Positions 21,221-33,776 of a stretch of 64,000 nt of DNA are shown here, piece after piece; positions within the stretch are counted from its first letter, which is position 1, and each line of letters begins with the position of its first letter. Both the position numbers and the translations under genes were made by a program. The DNA is taken from positions 496,001 through 560,000 of the forward strand of contig JANUWI010000021.1 of assembly GCA_025504975.1 (NCBI GenBank). Reading direction: 5' to 3'. The notes under the pieces were generated by a model that worked only from the letters and a program-made list of their open reading frames with translations, searched no databases and was not told where the DNA came from. Source of the DNA: Plenodomus lindquistii (taxonomy: Eukaryota; Ascomycota; Dothideomycetes; Pleosporales; Leptosphaeriaceae).

Positions 21221-24100
21221 ACAAGTCGCAGACCGGTCGCCCAAGTCCGGACTTGGCGGATCCGGTGCGCACGGGCTGGTTGGTGGTATCTTGCACGATA
21301 TTCCAATATGACTAGAAACGAAGTACGAGTTAGTTTGGGCCTTGCGATAGATTGAATAAATTGAGATAGGAGCACTATCCATGCCATGTTCACGCTGTGT
21401 GGTGGAGGAGAATTATGCCGCATAACATGAGGTTCTGGGCGCGTTGTGCAGGCACCATGAATGAGCCAGCCAATAGATGGCGTAGAAGGACGAAGTGTAC
21501 GCCTTCATTCTCATTTGCGTGATACCCGCCTACATTACGTACCGTGGTCGCCCTCATCCACTTGAGGGAGAACCAATTCGACTGAAGACCTGCCGAAAGG
21601 TTACCAAACAGTGGTGATCCTGGAATAGCCCGTATCAATTCATACATTGATGAGTATTGAACGAGCTAGCAGGGGGCCGGTAAGGCGCACGACGGATAGT
21701 TGAATCTAGATTTCGCGATAGATTGCATCACCCGACGCTATCCTGGATCGCGACTGGCTCATCTGAATTCGGCCCTTTCTCCAGCTCGCGAGCAACACCC
21801 GGCAGATTATACGATGCCAAACTACGGGAGCGGCCGCATGACATACCTTAAGGTTCGGATCGGCTCCGTCGGCCTGAAGCGCTGCAAATCTTAGCAATCA
21901 CATCTACGTCCGTGCTTGCATAGGGCTTAGCGCGAGCAGGGACAATATCTCGTCATTTTCCATCGAAGGTTTGTGACTGGTCAGATTACGGTAATGTTCA
22001 CATGCACTACTTTACTTGAGAACCCATGGACCTTTACAAGCTCTTCGACACGCATAACCACCTGCACCACACCTCTACAAGGACTACACCGTATTGAGCA
22101 CCTCTCAGAGCACTGAGCATTGTGTTCACGGTAGACGTTGCCAGTCGTAGGGCTCTTTGAGAAGCATACTTGGCTGCACCTGACGTCTGCGAAAGTCGAA
22201 AGTCGGCAAGTTATTAGATCTGAGCGATAAGCTTTGCCCGCATGTCACTATGTCTCAATCGAGCAACAGGATCCGCAGCAGGGTGAGACCATTCATGAAA
22301 AGACACAGCTTTTCCTTTGACTTGGACCTGTTCTAGAAACCTGGTGGCTGAATCACGGCTGACAGGCCAGATGACGGCTCATTGGTACTTTTGTTCCCTG
22401 TTGAGTATGGGTTCAAAGTCTTTCAATGCGCTTCTGTCGGCAATCTCGTGTAACATACGCACGGGCCTGGGATTCCCAGTCTGCGACACTGCCCAGTTTC
22501 GCGGTCTATGGGAAGGCATCATTGACTACATTCGTAAAGGTCTGTCTCCTGGTGAATTTGGCTACAGTGTCAACGTTGATTTTGCCTAAAATAGTAAATT
22601 ACAAATTAATTCGGGAGCACATCTCAGCGAGGATGCGAGCAGCATCTAGCTTCTGTCAGTATCATTGGTTAATTGGTTGGTATTCATTTACGTCCGCAAG
22701 GAAGTTTTTATATACATTCCGCCTCCCAAAGGGCATAAAGACGCGCCAAGCTATGGAATTATAGTGATGGTCCACTTACCGTAGAAGGCGTTCCATTGTG
22801 TCGGTATTGTGAGATCATGGAAGGCTCCACTTGCTCCCCTCACCAACCCACTTTCTCGAATTTCACTGCGAATCGCGATCGTCTTCCCCGAAGTCAACCT
22901 GGATTCTTGTCGTGAGGCTTGATGACTGAAGATTAGTTTTTAGCAAATGGGTGGCTTCTAGAAGCCCCTCGGCGGTCTTGGGCGTGACGGCAGGTACTGG
23001 CAGTTGCCCTGCCGAATGCTTGTATTCGGCACGAGAGTTTGTGATTACTATTGAGCATTGTATCCTTGGCCAAAGTCTCTTCTACTGCGACATATACGGT
23101 ACGAACGACATCCTTACCATCGTTTGCTGCGTTGGATCATAACAGCGATCACTAAACCTTGGCGAACTAAAAGCGGTAAATGGTGTGACAAAACATACCT
23201 ATTACACAAGGTACCGTGTCTAACACGCACTCGGATCTTAATAGTTGGAAACGCATTAACTCTACAAGGGACGGCATCTTGGATTCCCCGAATCTCGGAC
23301 TCAAGTAACTGTATTCTGCAAATGGCGAGTTGATCTTCCCGGATTACGCCTCACTTCAATCGCAATACTTTTGAATGCGTTGGCTATTCAACAAACACTC
23401 TTTTAATTTTTGACTTCCGGATCTCGCACGTCCGTGGGCCCGGAGTTCCGGCGATAGCGGGAAGATCCCATTTTTTCAACAACGCTTCCTTTGAGGTAGT
23501 ACCGCTCCTTCACCTTGTGTTGCAGTTAGGCCTTTCATTGTTCCATGTAGCTTACAACGTGGGCGGAGGAGATGCTAGTCTCTGTCATGGTCTCCCGGGA
23601 CCTTAGGTATGATATAGCTCTTATGAGCCTAGTAGGAGTCTAATTCTATAAGTCTTCAATCTGGCGGAAAGAATAGAATACCTAGGCAGGGTGCAATTCA
23701 CCTATACAGGGTATAGCCTTAATCGAGCATTATATAGTAAATCGAGTCGTCTTGCTTTACACTACTACTAAGATGAACTAAGGTCGGAAATTCTGCGTAG
23801 CCCTCTTTACTCTGCCCCCTTGTAACCTAAATCTTAGCTGCTAAGACACAGTCACATAGGATCTCTCTTACTATCTTTTAGGTGTTTGTAACTCACTAGT
23901 TCTGCTTCTAGAGGAAAGAGTGCTGGAGCAAGCTTGTAAGTTGCGCAATATAGAACAGGTAGGCAACAGAGGCGGCCGCTGCCTATTTTCTTAAAGGGGA
24001 AAAGGTGGCGGGGTCGCCAGCGCCCGCTTAATTCAGTCTATTAAACATAATCTAGTTAGACATTTAAACTCCCTATATTTGTACTATGTAGCACGTTTAG
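21221..24100. other. Gene-poor stretch
   Basis: Nearly 2.9 kb without a supportable gene. Open frames at 22317-22764 overlap in different phases without domains. From about 23350 onward A+T rises and stops become frequent. Confidence 0.4.
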
Positions 24101-27100
24101 AAATTCTTTTATAATTATGTAAGTATAGCGGTATTGGACAGAGCAAAGACCGCATGCGGTATAAGCGGGCCTTACAGTATTAACATAGATAGCGATGGTG
24201 TCGGGATCGAAGGCAACGTAATTAGCACCAAGGGCACATATAGGAGGGCGTTTTCACGAATAATAGGTCTTACAGCATTCATTACCTTAGGTAGTGCTGT
24301 AATCGAGATTTCTAGGGGCCACAGTCTAGATCATCAGACTAAAGGCGCTGCTACACAAGGTAAAATCTCAGATTGTTACGAACTGCCACGACTGTAATAA
24401 ATTAGATCGATTATGCTATATAATCCTATTCTTGTAATAAACATTGTTTGTAATTTTATAGCGCATCTGTTGGAAAAGACAATCCATACAGCAGGCAAAT
24501 GGCTGTCGTGGTCTGCCTTGTACCCTCCACGACCTTCTCTGGCCGGAAAGGCTACTTAAGCGGGCAAAAGCAAAATTGCTCAAGACATAGCTTTATGTGA
24601 TCCTACCCTAGTGGAAAGAACACGAGGCTACGTGAATGTGAACTAAATAAAAGGCATCTAGGAGCTTAAGGGCAAGTTCACGACCTTTTATTCCGCTTTG
24701 TTTTTAGAAGGAGTTGCACAGACCAATATAAAGCACATCCTAAACGTAGGTGCCCTTGTAGACTACGGTGATGAGTTAGCTAGATTCAAAACTTCCTAAC
24801 GTCTAACGTAAACCACCTTCATAGGTCACTCACAATTCAGGTTCACGGTCAGGGAACCACATTGAATTCGGAAACTTTGTTTAGTGTGGGCATTGTGATA
24901 ACAACGATACCAACGCGCCTTCCGGGTGTCAGATCCCGCTGGCGAAGGTGTCTGTGGAAATTTGCGATAATGTTATCTAAATAGAGACGGTAGGATGAGC
25001 AACCCTCTACATAGTCCAGAACACAGCGACACAAGTCTAGGCATTGGGTATAAACGTGTTCGCACTGAACCTAATGCGTGCGCAGGGGGAGATGCCAGTC
25101 AGGAACTTGGACCCTCTTTCGTCGGCCGCTCTGCCATTTTCGGCAGCAGCGGGCTGACTTAGCGGCGCAGTCTCAACGCACCGTGCAGCGGCAGGACCCT
25201 CACGGCGAAAGCTTACCGCGACGTCTGTAAGGCCATCTCCATACGCCCACTTCATCATTTGTCTATCACTATCACGGACGTGGCATCACATCCGGATGGC
25301 CATCGGTTCTGCGACGGGGGCGAAACAGCCGATTCTGCCAGCACGACTTTGTAGACCCCGCTTTGAACAAGGGCGCCAATCCCTCCGGGGTAGGATGTAT
25401 CCCTAACAAGTCCTTGGCCAGACAAGACGCGTCTAGCCTAGCCACCATGGGCAAGGCGATCCTGTGACTAGTAGGACGTGCGGTTTGTCATGGTCGGAAA
25501 GCCGAGATTCACCAAGAAGAGAGAATGCGACTAAAATCTTTTGCGGCTGCTGGACTTACCCATCACTTAGAAGCTCTCAATGGGCATCTACAACTCAATG
25601 AGGCTGTCTGCATTATGGGAGAAGGGCTAAATCGTGCTTAGCTGTGACATGCTCCCTTCCATTCTGACGGCCTCTTCGTGAGCCACCGACCCAACGTCTC
25701 CGTTTTGTATGCGGCGAGTTCAGAGACATTCCGGTCTTGGGCAAGACCACGATTATGGACCAAGTTCGTGCCGGCGAGGACATGTTGGCACGCCTTAGAG
25801 AGGGAGGTAATGCTTTCAAACACCAGATCATTGGGAAGAAAGTAAAGGTTTCAACCACACTTGGAAAGGTAACCGCATCGTCCATCTTGAGTCGGAGTAT
25901 CCCAAGAAGAGCTTCATTGTGAAGTTTGTAACCTACTTTAAAGCCCTAATCAGACAGCCTGAAAGCTATGCACGCGCTGGAGATCGCTTTTGTCGTCAAT
26001 GTCACCGCGGCAAACCTCTTCACTAAATATCATCACATCAGGCAACAAGCAACATGCAAGATCCACGAACGCCACACTAAATACAGACCCGTGGTTCTCA
26101 TCGCACTAGGCGAGGTGTCGTCCACGAACGCCTCTGTCACGCGTGAAGTTTATGATGCCATTAGCCGGCACCCGAAACTTGGAAGCCCAGATTTCTACCA
26201 ATATCCTCGTTTAGTAGCAAGAGGCCCACATCCAACACGCTCGACTATTACGAACGCAGAAAAAAGTAGAGACTGAGTTTTACCTTCTTATAGGCTACTG
26301 CGATATTCACCTCCACATTTACCTAGCCTGTGTGGTCTCAGGTCATTGCTTTTGTAGACTATATTAATCGCGATATAGATGTCACATGTATAATAAACTT
26401 GTTCTATCGCACTAACCTTTATTCATTTAATAAAGTAACCAGGCTGCTCTTTAGATCAGACCATAGCACGTCTGCCGTGGACACTCCTTCATGCCCAGAA
26501 TCGCTGAATGCTAACAGGCCTCAAGGACCGCGAGCTGTAGGACACCATCGCTGCTTTCTAACTTTCCCTAGACCCACCGCTTCGCCCGTAACGCCTTAAC
26601 CAAGTTTCAGACGGACAATCACTTCCTATCTACAGAAGAGAAGCTAAAAAAGTAGTACACGCCTCGTATTACGTCAACAATACGGGACATGGCCTAGTGC
26701 TGGGGAGTATCACATAATTACTTACGTGAAACCTTGGTATTTACGTTAGCCTCCATGCGCTAATTGCAAGTTGCGCTCCTATCAAATTCAAGCCCCCGTA
26801 CAGCCATTTCATCGGAAGAGCTCTCTTCAGAAGCAACCAGCTTAGAGAGGAGTTTTCCCAGCTTTCCTATCAAGAAAATCGGTTCCCATACTCTACAAAT
26901 ATAAACGCCGCCGTAATTCTCGACGCGTGCATAAAGGAATCTCACCAGCTTAATCCGCTACCATGTCTAGGTTGTGCTAAGAGGTTTGTTCCCAGCAGAA
27001 GATCATCTACTATAGTTTTATTCTAGGTTCCGTACCCTCTCTTGTAATGCTCCTTATTACCGTTGTCTTCAATTAAAAGGTTCATTTAGCTATATAATAG

Positions 27101-27724
27101 TTTAAACAACGGTGTTTTTCACATAAAAGCAAGAGCTGAGGACAGCACCAAGACCTATAAACACAACTAGGACATACCACTTACTGAATTTCTAGTGAAG
27201 CCGAATGCTCAAAAGAGGAAAATCTAAACGAGAAGCCGAGCGTCCTTCTCATTCCTACCTAATAGTATTGCCGCCAGGATTTCGAGACACAAAGAGTCAT
27301 ACCCCGTAGGCTATACGTAGCATCAGTCAGCTGAGTAGAGCAATACACACGATAATGGCTCTTACAAGGGAAAAGATCAGGTCGCCGTCTGCTGACAGAT
27401 CACGTGAAGATGTCCATCCCACCTTTCACGCTATACTTCAGCCGCTCAAACCGGCCGCCCAGGACGCTCCACAACAAGTTACTCTCGTCACCGCTTGCGA
27501 GCTACCTCACTCATCTCACTAGAAGATGTCCTACGGAATCTTTTGACGAAGCGAAGACGGGTTTGGCTTATTTCAATAGTGTATTACCGTATGTGAGGAC
27601 TCGAGTACGGGGTTGTGAATTGTATTCTTCCCCAGAGGTGAGATATCGCGTAGGGAGCTAGTCTCTTATACGCGAGGCAGGGATATGTTAGTGTTTCTGC
27701 TTACTAAGGCACGCTAGGCAAGTG
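24101..27724. other. Degenerate, partly AT-rich region
   Basis: Short coding-like islands without recognisable domains occur, for example plus-strand 25500-25640 and 25737-25922 and minus-strand 25037-25454. All are broken by stops. They look like remains of an old gene or transposon, but none could be named. AT-rich intervals lie at 24010-24130 and 26990-27110. Confidence 0.35.
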
Positions 27725-27805
27725 TAGTCTAGCGTAAGTAAGGCGGGGTAAGCGTCGAACCTCAAGCTGTTCAGAGGTCATGGGTTCGATCCGTGACACC
27801 ATAAA
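27725..27805 (+). repeat. tRNA-like segment (copy 2), possibly tRNA-Leu(CAA)-derived
   Basis: An A-box-like start (AGTCTAGCG...AAGGCG), a CTCAAGC loop between GAAC and GTTC, and a B box (GGGTTCGATCC) occur in tRNA order. The putative acceptor GTGTAGT can mostly pair with GTGACAC at the 3' side. A T-run follows about 35 bp later. The stems are imperfect, so it is a tRNA pseudogene or a SINE head rather than a functional tRNA. Confidence 0.35.
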
Positions 27806-28435
27806 AGATGGTGAGGGACGCACTTGGCTAGCAGGGTTTTTTTTAGAATTATAGCCAATCGCTTGCAAGTGTTGATCTTAAGCACCGCATCAAAAGTTTT
27901 TCATCGACTACCTAGGGACTGATTGGTGAGTGACCTCTACTTGCGGCGTGCGTCTTTCACCAGTTCTTACGATAGCAGCATTAGTAGAAAGGTTGGACAG
28001 CCTTCGAATTACAAAGTTGGGCAACCAGGATCGAATTCCACTTCGGCTACACCGTCTGCTTGGTTCCCCCATCATTGATTTCTATTATGATTGGAAGAGC
28101 AGACAGCTACTTCTCTTTTCTCCGCACCTTCCTCCTGTCGTCGATGGTTTGTGCTGGGAAGCGACAAGGAGAGCGATTATGACCACCATCACTACTACAC
28201 TGAATTCTGCTGTGACGACTGGTACAGATCCGCCTGCGGGGTTTCAAGGTCATAGCAACAATAGGCGGTTCTGTCAAGCTATTGTCTGTAGAAATTCGGT
28301 CCCCTGTTATACTTTTGCGATTGTGGATGTTAGGGCGAAGGATGTCGAGGTCGTCGAGCTACCTACACGCCAGTCTCTCTAGGCCCTGACACTATTGATC
28401 AACACTTCTCTTTAGCATCACATTTGCAATTAGCA
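27806..28435. other. No recognised gene
   Basis: An open frame at 27930-28382 (150 codons, plus strand) has no recognised domain. It directly precedes the MFS relic and might be unrelated debris. Confidence 0.3.
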
Positions 28436-29760
28436 TGACGACTAGTCTCTCGGCCGTTGTTATCCCTACTATAGCTAAAGAATTGAACATTATGGATGGT
28501 CTCTCGCTCTGGGAAGCCAGAGTCTATATCACGTGACCAGGCTTTCCACGAGCCAACGATGACCTTTGACACGCCTGCTTCGATCCATGGGAACTTACTT
28601 GTTATTATGAACTTATCTCAGCACTATGGTTTGCTATATCTTGGGGGCACGGCCTCATTAATCTTATATGTTGCTGTTCTCTCCCAATGGTCCTTATTTT
28701 TTAGTTAATCGCAGACATTGTGGTAGCCACTACCTCTATACCGCCGGTTGCCTTCTTCTGGCAGACTCTGTACCATACTACTTAGCGCTCTGGCGCGAAC
28801 TTCCACCCAGCTCGTCAGGTTCCAGGCCGGCCAAGGCGTAGCTGCTTCCATGTGCCTGCCGACAGCAATCAGCCTGCTGGCCTCGTCCTTGCCCGTTGGA
28901 AAGCGCCGCAATGTCGGATGTGCGTTTGCCGGTGCAGGTCAGCTGACAGTATGTGTCTCAGTGGTCTATTTTTGACTGTGGTGGCTGGAGGTACGGTTGG
29001 TACATGATCGCTATCGCTTCCTTTATCGTGTTTCTAGCTGCCATTTTTGACATTCAGCCAGCTGCAGCCTCTTCTTCAAGAACTGCATGGAAATGCCTCA
29101 TCTGCATTGACTGGGTAAGCGCCATCCCAGCAGGCGCATACCTTGGGATGCTATCGCATGCTCCAGCGTAGGTCTTCTGCCATGTCTATTGGGCCCAAAA
29201 GGCTACACATCAATTTGTAGCGTCGCTTTGGGCGATGGTTAGCGTATCCACGATAGTCCGCAACTGGCCTTGTTCAGTATTGACGGGGCGTGCCTGCCGT
29301 TCATTGTCCTTTGGGTGAATCGCCGGGAGCATCACGGGAAACCAGCTGTTATTCCAAATTCTCTGCAGGAGGACTTGATCTTCTTCTCTATCTGCATTAT
29401 GGTCTCTCTACGCGAGCTGTTCTGTACAGTCTGGAATACTTATTGGGTTACTTGTATGTCACGACATCCTCTAAGAAATTGCTCCTCGCCGGTGATGGAA
29501 CTTTTGCTTTCCAACAGATACAAGGATGATCCGCGGTGGAAGGGTCTTTCCGCTTCATTCCCAACGTCGTCATTAGCATTCTCCAGACTTTGGCAGTCAG
29601 TCTGCTTCGCCACTGCGTATCGGTGTATTGGGTTATTCTCACATCATGTCTTGTAACTGCATTATCCCCGCTCCCCATGTCTCTTGGCGCCCCGGAGTGG
29701 ACCTACCGGTTCTGGACTTGTACAAAGGCTGTAGGTCGTCACTCGTCATCGGCAATCTGA
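28436..29760 (+). pseudogene. Degraded MFS multidrug-type transporter
   Basis: Consecutive pieces in shifting frames match the order of a 14-TM drug:H+ antiporter (DHA2-type MFS). TTSLSAVVIPTIAKELNI at 28436 is the first membrane span. RFQAGQGVAASMCLPTAISL with LPVGKRRN at 28800-28930 is the motif C/loop region. GWRYGWYM with VFLAAIFDI at 28990-29055 follows. GKPAVIPNSL with FSICIMV at 29340-29410 is the mid-loop, and a hydrophobic run sits near 29570-29700. Frame changes and stops between these pieces, with whole conserved segments missing (for example the loop after GAGQ), cannot be explained by introns alone. It is a dead transporter. Upstream and downstream ends are not defined. Confidence 0.65.
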
Positions 29761-30284
29761 CTTTAGCGCCCCCCCCCAATCCCATTTTGGGCTCGCGATG
29801 TTTTGCACCGCGTCGCCGCGGCTCAACGAGACCACCTAGGTCACCTAACAAGTGCTGACATTCACGGTCGACCAGATAACGCAGTTTCCTGGCGCGCTTG
29901 ACTTTGACAGAGGGAAAGTCGCTGATTGCAGGATCTGGTCGCAATCACATTGTCATCAATCTGTATGTACAAACGTACCGAGAAGTCACAAAGGCAGAGC
30001 AGGATGGTCATGTGGCACAAAACAAGATGATAGGATATTCACGAGCTGAACATGAGATAAGAGGCAACAATCATTCATTAATGCGTACACCCATGCTATG
30101 AACCCTCATTTTCCGTACAGTTGTGAACTGAGCCGTCCATGTGACATCCCCCATCAATGCTGGTTCACACGCTCATTCACTGGCACCATGGATGCATTTC
30201 ACCACCATCGCTGCATCTCGCAATGACTGCAACCCCAGAGAGGAACTGCGATCATCCCTCCCTGATGTCAGTCTCGACGTGCGA
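29761..30284. other. Intergenic
   Basis: No gene. This is the region downstream of both the MFS relic and the convergent AT-hook gene. Confidence 0.4.
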
Positions 30285-31337
30285 CTACTCGCCATCAGCA
30301 GCAGACACGCTTGAACCACCATCAGCTCCCCTAAGGCGCTCGGTCTTGCTGCCCGTCGGGATGACGTGTGCAACTGCTTCGTCGGTTTTGGTGTTGAAGG
30401 CGGGATGAATGGGGCTAATATTGGCGGAACCTTCGAACACTTCGCTGTCCAGTCCTGCGACCAGCATTCCGAATTCCTCCTCCTCAGACAGTACCTTGCC
30501 GGGGGCCTCGGGAACAGCAGGCAGCGGTCCCACATTGATCGTATCAGATGGTTCTTCGATTTCGGCATCCTCCGGGAGAACTGGTGGTGTTTGATCCATA
30601 TCCTTGGTGCTGTTGACGGTTTCGACATCGGGAGCATGGACAAGGAGTGCATCGACGGTTTCAGCATCGGGAGCACAGATAAGGCGTGGATCGACAGTTT
30701 CATTATTAGGAGCATACACAAGGAGTGCATCGACAAGTTCGACATCAGGAGCATAGACGACGAGTGCATTGACGGTTTCGTCATCGGGAGCATGGACAAG
30801 GGGTAGGTTGATAGGTTCGACATCGGGAGCATGGACGATGGGTGAATTGACGGTTTCGACATCGGGAGCATGGACGACGGGTGAATTGACGGTTTCGACA
30901 TCGGGAGCATGGACGATGGGTGAATTGACGGTTTCGACATCGGGAGCATGGACGACGGGTGAATTGACGGTTTCGTCATCAGGAGCATGGACGACGGGTG
31001 AATTGTCGGTTTCGACATCGGGAGCATGGACGATGGGTGAATTGTCGGTTTCGTCATTCTCGTCGGCGAGGCTTTCCGGACTGGGAGAGTCAAGAACTTG
31101 CATCGCTCGCTTGTGTTTACGCTTGGCCTGTATGTAGTGTGAGTGTGCAGTTTGTGTGGGAAAGTGCAATGTGGGAATTTGTCGACTCGCAGCGTTCCTA
31201 CTTACCTTTTTGGAAACCCGGGTTGGGGAAGCCTCATGGTTCTTGTTCTTAGCAGGTCTGCCTCGCTTGCGGGGAATCTGGGTTGGGGGAACCTCATGGT
31301 TCTTGTTCTTGGCAGGTCTGCCTCGCTTGCCGGCCAT
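30285..31337 (-). CDS. AT-hook protein with 13-residue tandem repeats
   Basis: The start ATG is at 31337 (complement). Two AT-hook motifs with the RGRP core (KRGRPAKNKNHE) occur in the first 30 residues as a duplicated block of about 20 residues, implying minor-groove DNA binding at AT tracts. An intron at 31128-31205 (GTAAGT...TACAG, 78 bp, in frame) is likely; removing it leaves about 324 residues and joins the hooks to a basic KRKHKR stretch. The middle consists of about twelve copies of a 13-residue unit like DVETVNSPVVHAP, acidic and proline-containing, followed by an acidic C-terminal tail. No enzymatic domain. It may be a chromatin-associated or repeat-length-variable nuclear protein. 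The opposite strand also looks repetitive but is a shadow of the repeat. Confidence 0.75.
   Translation of the reverse strand: MAGKRGRPAKNKNHEVPPTQIPRKRGRPAKNKNHEASPTRVSKKVSRNAASRQIPTLHFPTQTAHSHYIQAKRKHKRAMQVLDSPSPESLADENDETDNSPIVHAPDVETDNSPVVHAPDDETVNSPVVHAPDVETVNSPIVHAPDVETVNSPVVHAPDVETVNSPIVHAPDVEPINLPLVHAPDDETVNALVVYAPDVELVDALLVYAPNNETVDPRLICAPDAETVDALLVHAPDVETVNSTKDMDQTPPVLPEDAEIEEPSDTINVGPLPAVPEAPGKVLSEEEEFGMLVAGLDSEVFEGSANISPIHPAFNTKTDEAVAHVIPTGSKTERLRGADGGSSVSAADGE
30600..31065. repeat. 39-bp coding minisatellite
   Basis: About twelve tandem 39-bp units inside the AT-hook gene, with a core of GTTTCGACATCGGGAGCATG on the plus strand. Copies at 30820-31065 are nearly identical and those toward 30620 are more diverged, so expansion has been most recent at the N-terminal side of the repeat. 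Confidence 0.92.
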
Positions 31338-32610
31338 GGCTTCGTTGGGTGACTTTTTTGGAAAGTGTGAAGTTGTGTGAGGTTGAAGAAGGGTTCAGTA
31401 TATGGCTGAAGAAAGGGATAGTTCAGTATCCAGAACTCTAACGGGCGTACGCTTGCTTTTGTGCATAGCTAGTCATAGTCTTACATGGGCTTTGTCTTGT
31501 TGACGAGCAGTATTGAAACAGCTCTTCTGCAACGGCTCTTTACCGCAAGTTGTGATCAGTTTGACGGAACCCCTGCACACGGCTGCCTCGTCCCGTCGCC
31601 AACATGCTGCCTCTGGTAGCTGGCAGATTGCATGTAAATCAGGTCATGATGAGAGCGACATGTCGTTTATCGGCACCCGCATGGGGCCCGTGTCGGCCAG
31701 CAAGGGAAGGACGTCATGGCCATGGTACGCGCCGCGTATTGGGTCCAGTCGGCCGATGTGGGTCAGGATCTCGGGGCAACGGTCTCAGTAGACTAGCCGA
31801 ATCAGTGCAGTCTGTGCGCGGCCCGCTTACCGGTACGCGGTAACACGACGAAATCCAGCCTGGTAGATGGGTATTGGCCACAAAGGAGCGATTCCGCGAC
31901 AGCCGTCTATCTCGTGCCGCGCCCACATGTTCGACCCCGCCGTCAGCCTTGTATGCCACTCCTCCCGTGTCGCCGTTGAATCTTGCCAGCGCGAGCGACG
32001 GCACCTCGGTGGTCCTCGCAATCGTGCAGAGGACGACGTTGGCGCCGCAACTCGTCAATGCTCTCACGCGCCCAATCGCGTCGTTTGGACGCTTCTTTGC
32101 GGTTGGGAAGCGGCTACTTACAGCCACAACGCCTGCAAGCTTGGCAGCGACTCCAAGGCGGTGTGCTAACACCTGGTGCTGGTGTACAGCGAAGCCTCGT
32201 CATCTACGTCAAAGCACCGCAAGATTACGAGCTTCTTGGCTCTTCCAGGCATTCATTCATCCGCAGCTTGCCACCAGCGTGCCAGAAAGGAAAGCGAGAA
32301 TTGTTTGAACGCGTCCGTTCTGTCGTCGCTTCATACTCTGAGCAATTTGTCGCTGTTACGCGGACAGGGCAGCGGTTACATTGATGAGCAGGAATGCATC
32401 CGCGTATGGCGTGTCGACGGATACCCGCACCACTGCGTTTTCCGGTGCATGACAGCTCACTCGCACAATCTTTCAAGCGTTGAGCCGCAATCCGAATATC
32501 CTGTTCCATCGCGACCAGAACACCTCGAGTTACCTACGTATGGTAGGTATCAATGGACCATCGAGTAACAGATCTGGGCACCAGCTCGTGCGCAACGTCT
32601 GCCAGATTTG
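31338..32610. other. No supportable gene; GC-rich coding-like interval
   Basis: Between 31600 and 32560 several open frames overlap, such as 31874-32308 plus. One has protein-like Ala/Thr/Leu content, but none has a recognised domain or convincing splice sites. A gene may hide here. Confidence 0.3.
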
Positions 32611-32905
32611 CTTGGTGTTCAGGTACAGTGGTGCCTGGAGGGGGATTCGGGGAAATGGGTTTGTGCAACGGCGCATGCATAGCCTGTGCCACTGTTGGCC
32701 ATCTATTGTCATGCTAGAGTTGTGTCATTTCGTCTCGCTACCGCTTGACGGCATGCCTTGTTTGGTGTTCAGGTACAGTGTCGCCTGGACGGGGACTTGG
32801 GGAAGCGGGTTCGTGCAGCGGCGCATGTATAACCTGTGCCACTGTTAGCCATCTGCTGTCATGCTGGGGTCGTGTCATCTTGCCTTGCTACCGCTTGACA
32901 ACATG
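32611..32905. repeat. Tandem duplication, 150-bp unit
   Basis: TTGGTGTTCAGGTACAGTG recurs at 32612 and 32762, and the two units stay alignable at about 80-85% up to CTACCGCTTGAC..CATG. Not a multiple-copy satellite; non-coding as far as can be seen. Confidence 0.85.
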
Positions 32906-33447
32906 TACCTGTTTTGCCAGCCCATCTCAGGGAATTCTCAAGCGTTGCTGGTGGGAGTGCCGAGTGGGCTGGTCTGGCGGTTATCGGCTGATATATTCTC
33001 AGCTCACTTGTATGAGGCTGGTCACGCCATGTCGATGAGAACAAGTTCTATCCGGGTACGGTGAGGCAAAGTCCTGCAATGTGGTGCGCCTGCAGATCAC
33101 AGCATATCAGTCTAGACCATGCATCGGAACGGTCGATTCGGATGGCAAGCAACAGGTGGCTGCTTGTGCTGAGCGTCCAATAGATAGGAGTGTTCGGGAT
33201 ACCCCTAGCCCTCCCGATTCCCCTGGGTCTCCACTACAAATCCCATGCTCGTAGAAGAGGATTTGCGAAAGCACCGTGGGTAAGTATACATGACACGGGT
33301 TGTTGGTTGTCGTTGGCAGCGTCCTATAGAGGCGGTAACTGTGCATACAAACATTGCAACGGGTGCGTGGCACATGGTAACATTAGTAAGTACATGAACA
33401 TGCACTTGCACTCTGTGGGCCTTTTCTGTCGTACTACACCTCGCGCA
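32906..33447. other. Intergenic
   Basis: Nothing recognised. Confidence 0.35.
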
Positions 33448-33530
33448 TACACCACGTCGACTTTCGCACAGGGGTTAGCCAATCAACATTTGGTGGCGTC
33501 GAGGGACCTTGACCAATGATGCAGTGACAA
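33448..33530. mobile_element. Left-half fragment of the 15.4-kb MITE family
   Basis: From TACACCACGTCGACTTTCGC through GGTTAGCCAATCAAC to TTGACCAATGATGCAGT this matches the first 80 or so bases of the element at 15412. It also begins with TA. The right terminal repeat is absent, so the copy is truncated. Confidence 0.68.
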
Positions 33531-33776
33531 TGGGGCTGCTATCCGTCGAGATGTTGGAGGCTCATCCTGTGATCATCTTGCTCTCTAAAAACCGGCATAC
33601 TGTTTTGATTTGCTTTTTGAAACGTGACCCCATCAGTCTTTGTCTTGCTGGAATTTTCAAACTATCTTTGCGCTTTTATAGCGGGTAGCGCTCTGATACC
33701 CCAATCGTCAATCGCACTGTTCTTCTCTCCACCATCATATTCTCACGAGTGCCTCTGAACCTCTACGAGATACACG

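Noticed and set aside
30173..31093. 306-codon minus-strand frame with repeated HPSSMLPM-type units
   Set aside because: It is the shadow of the 39-bp minisatellite in a second frame. The overlapping AT-hook frame has a good start, DNA-binding motifs and an intron.
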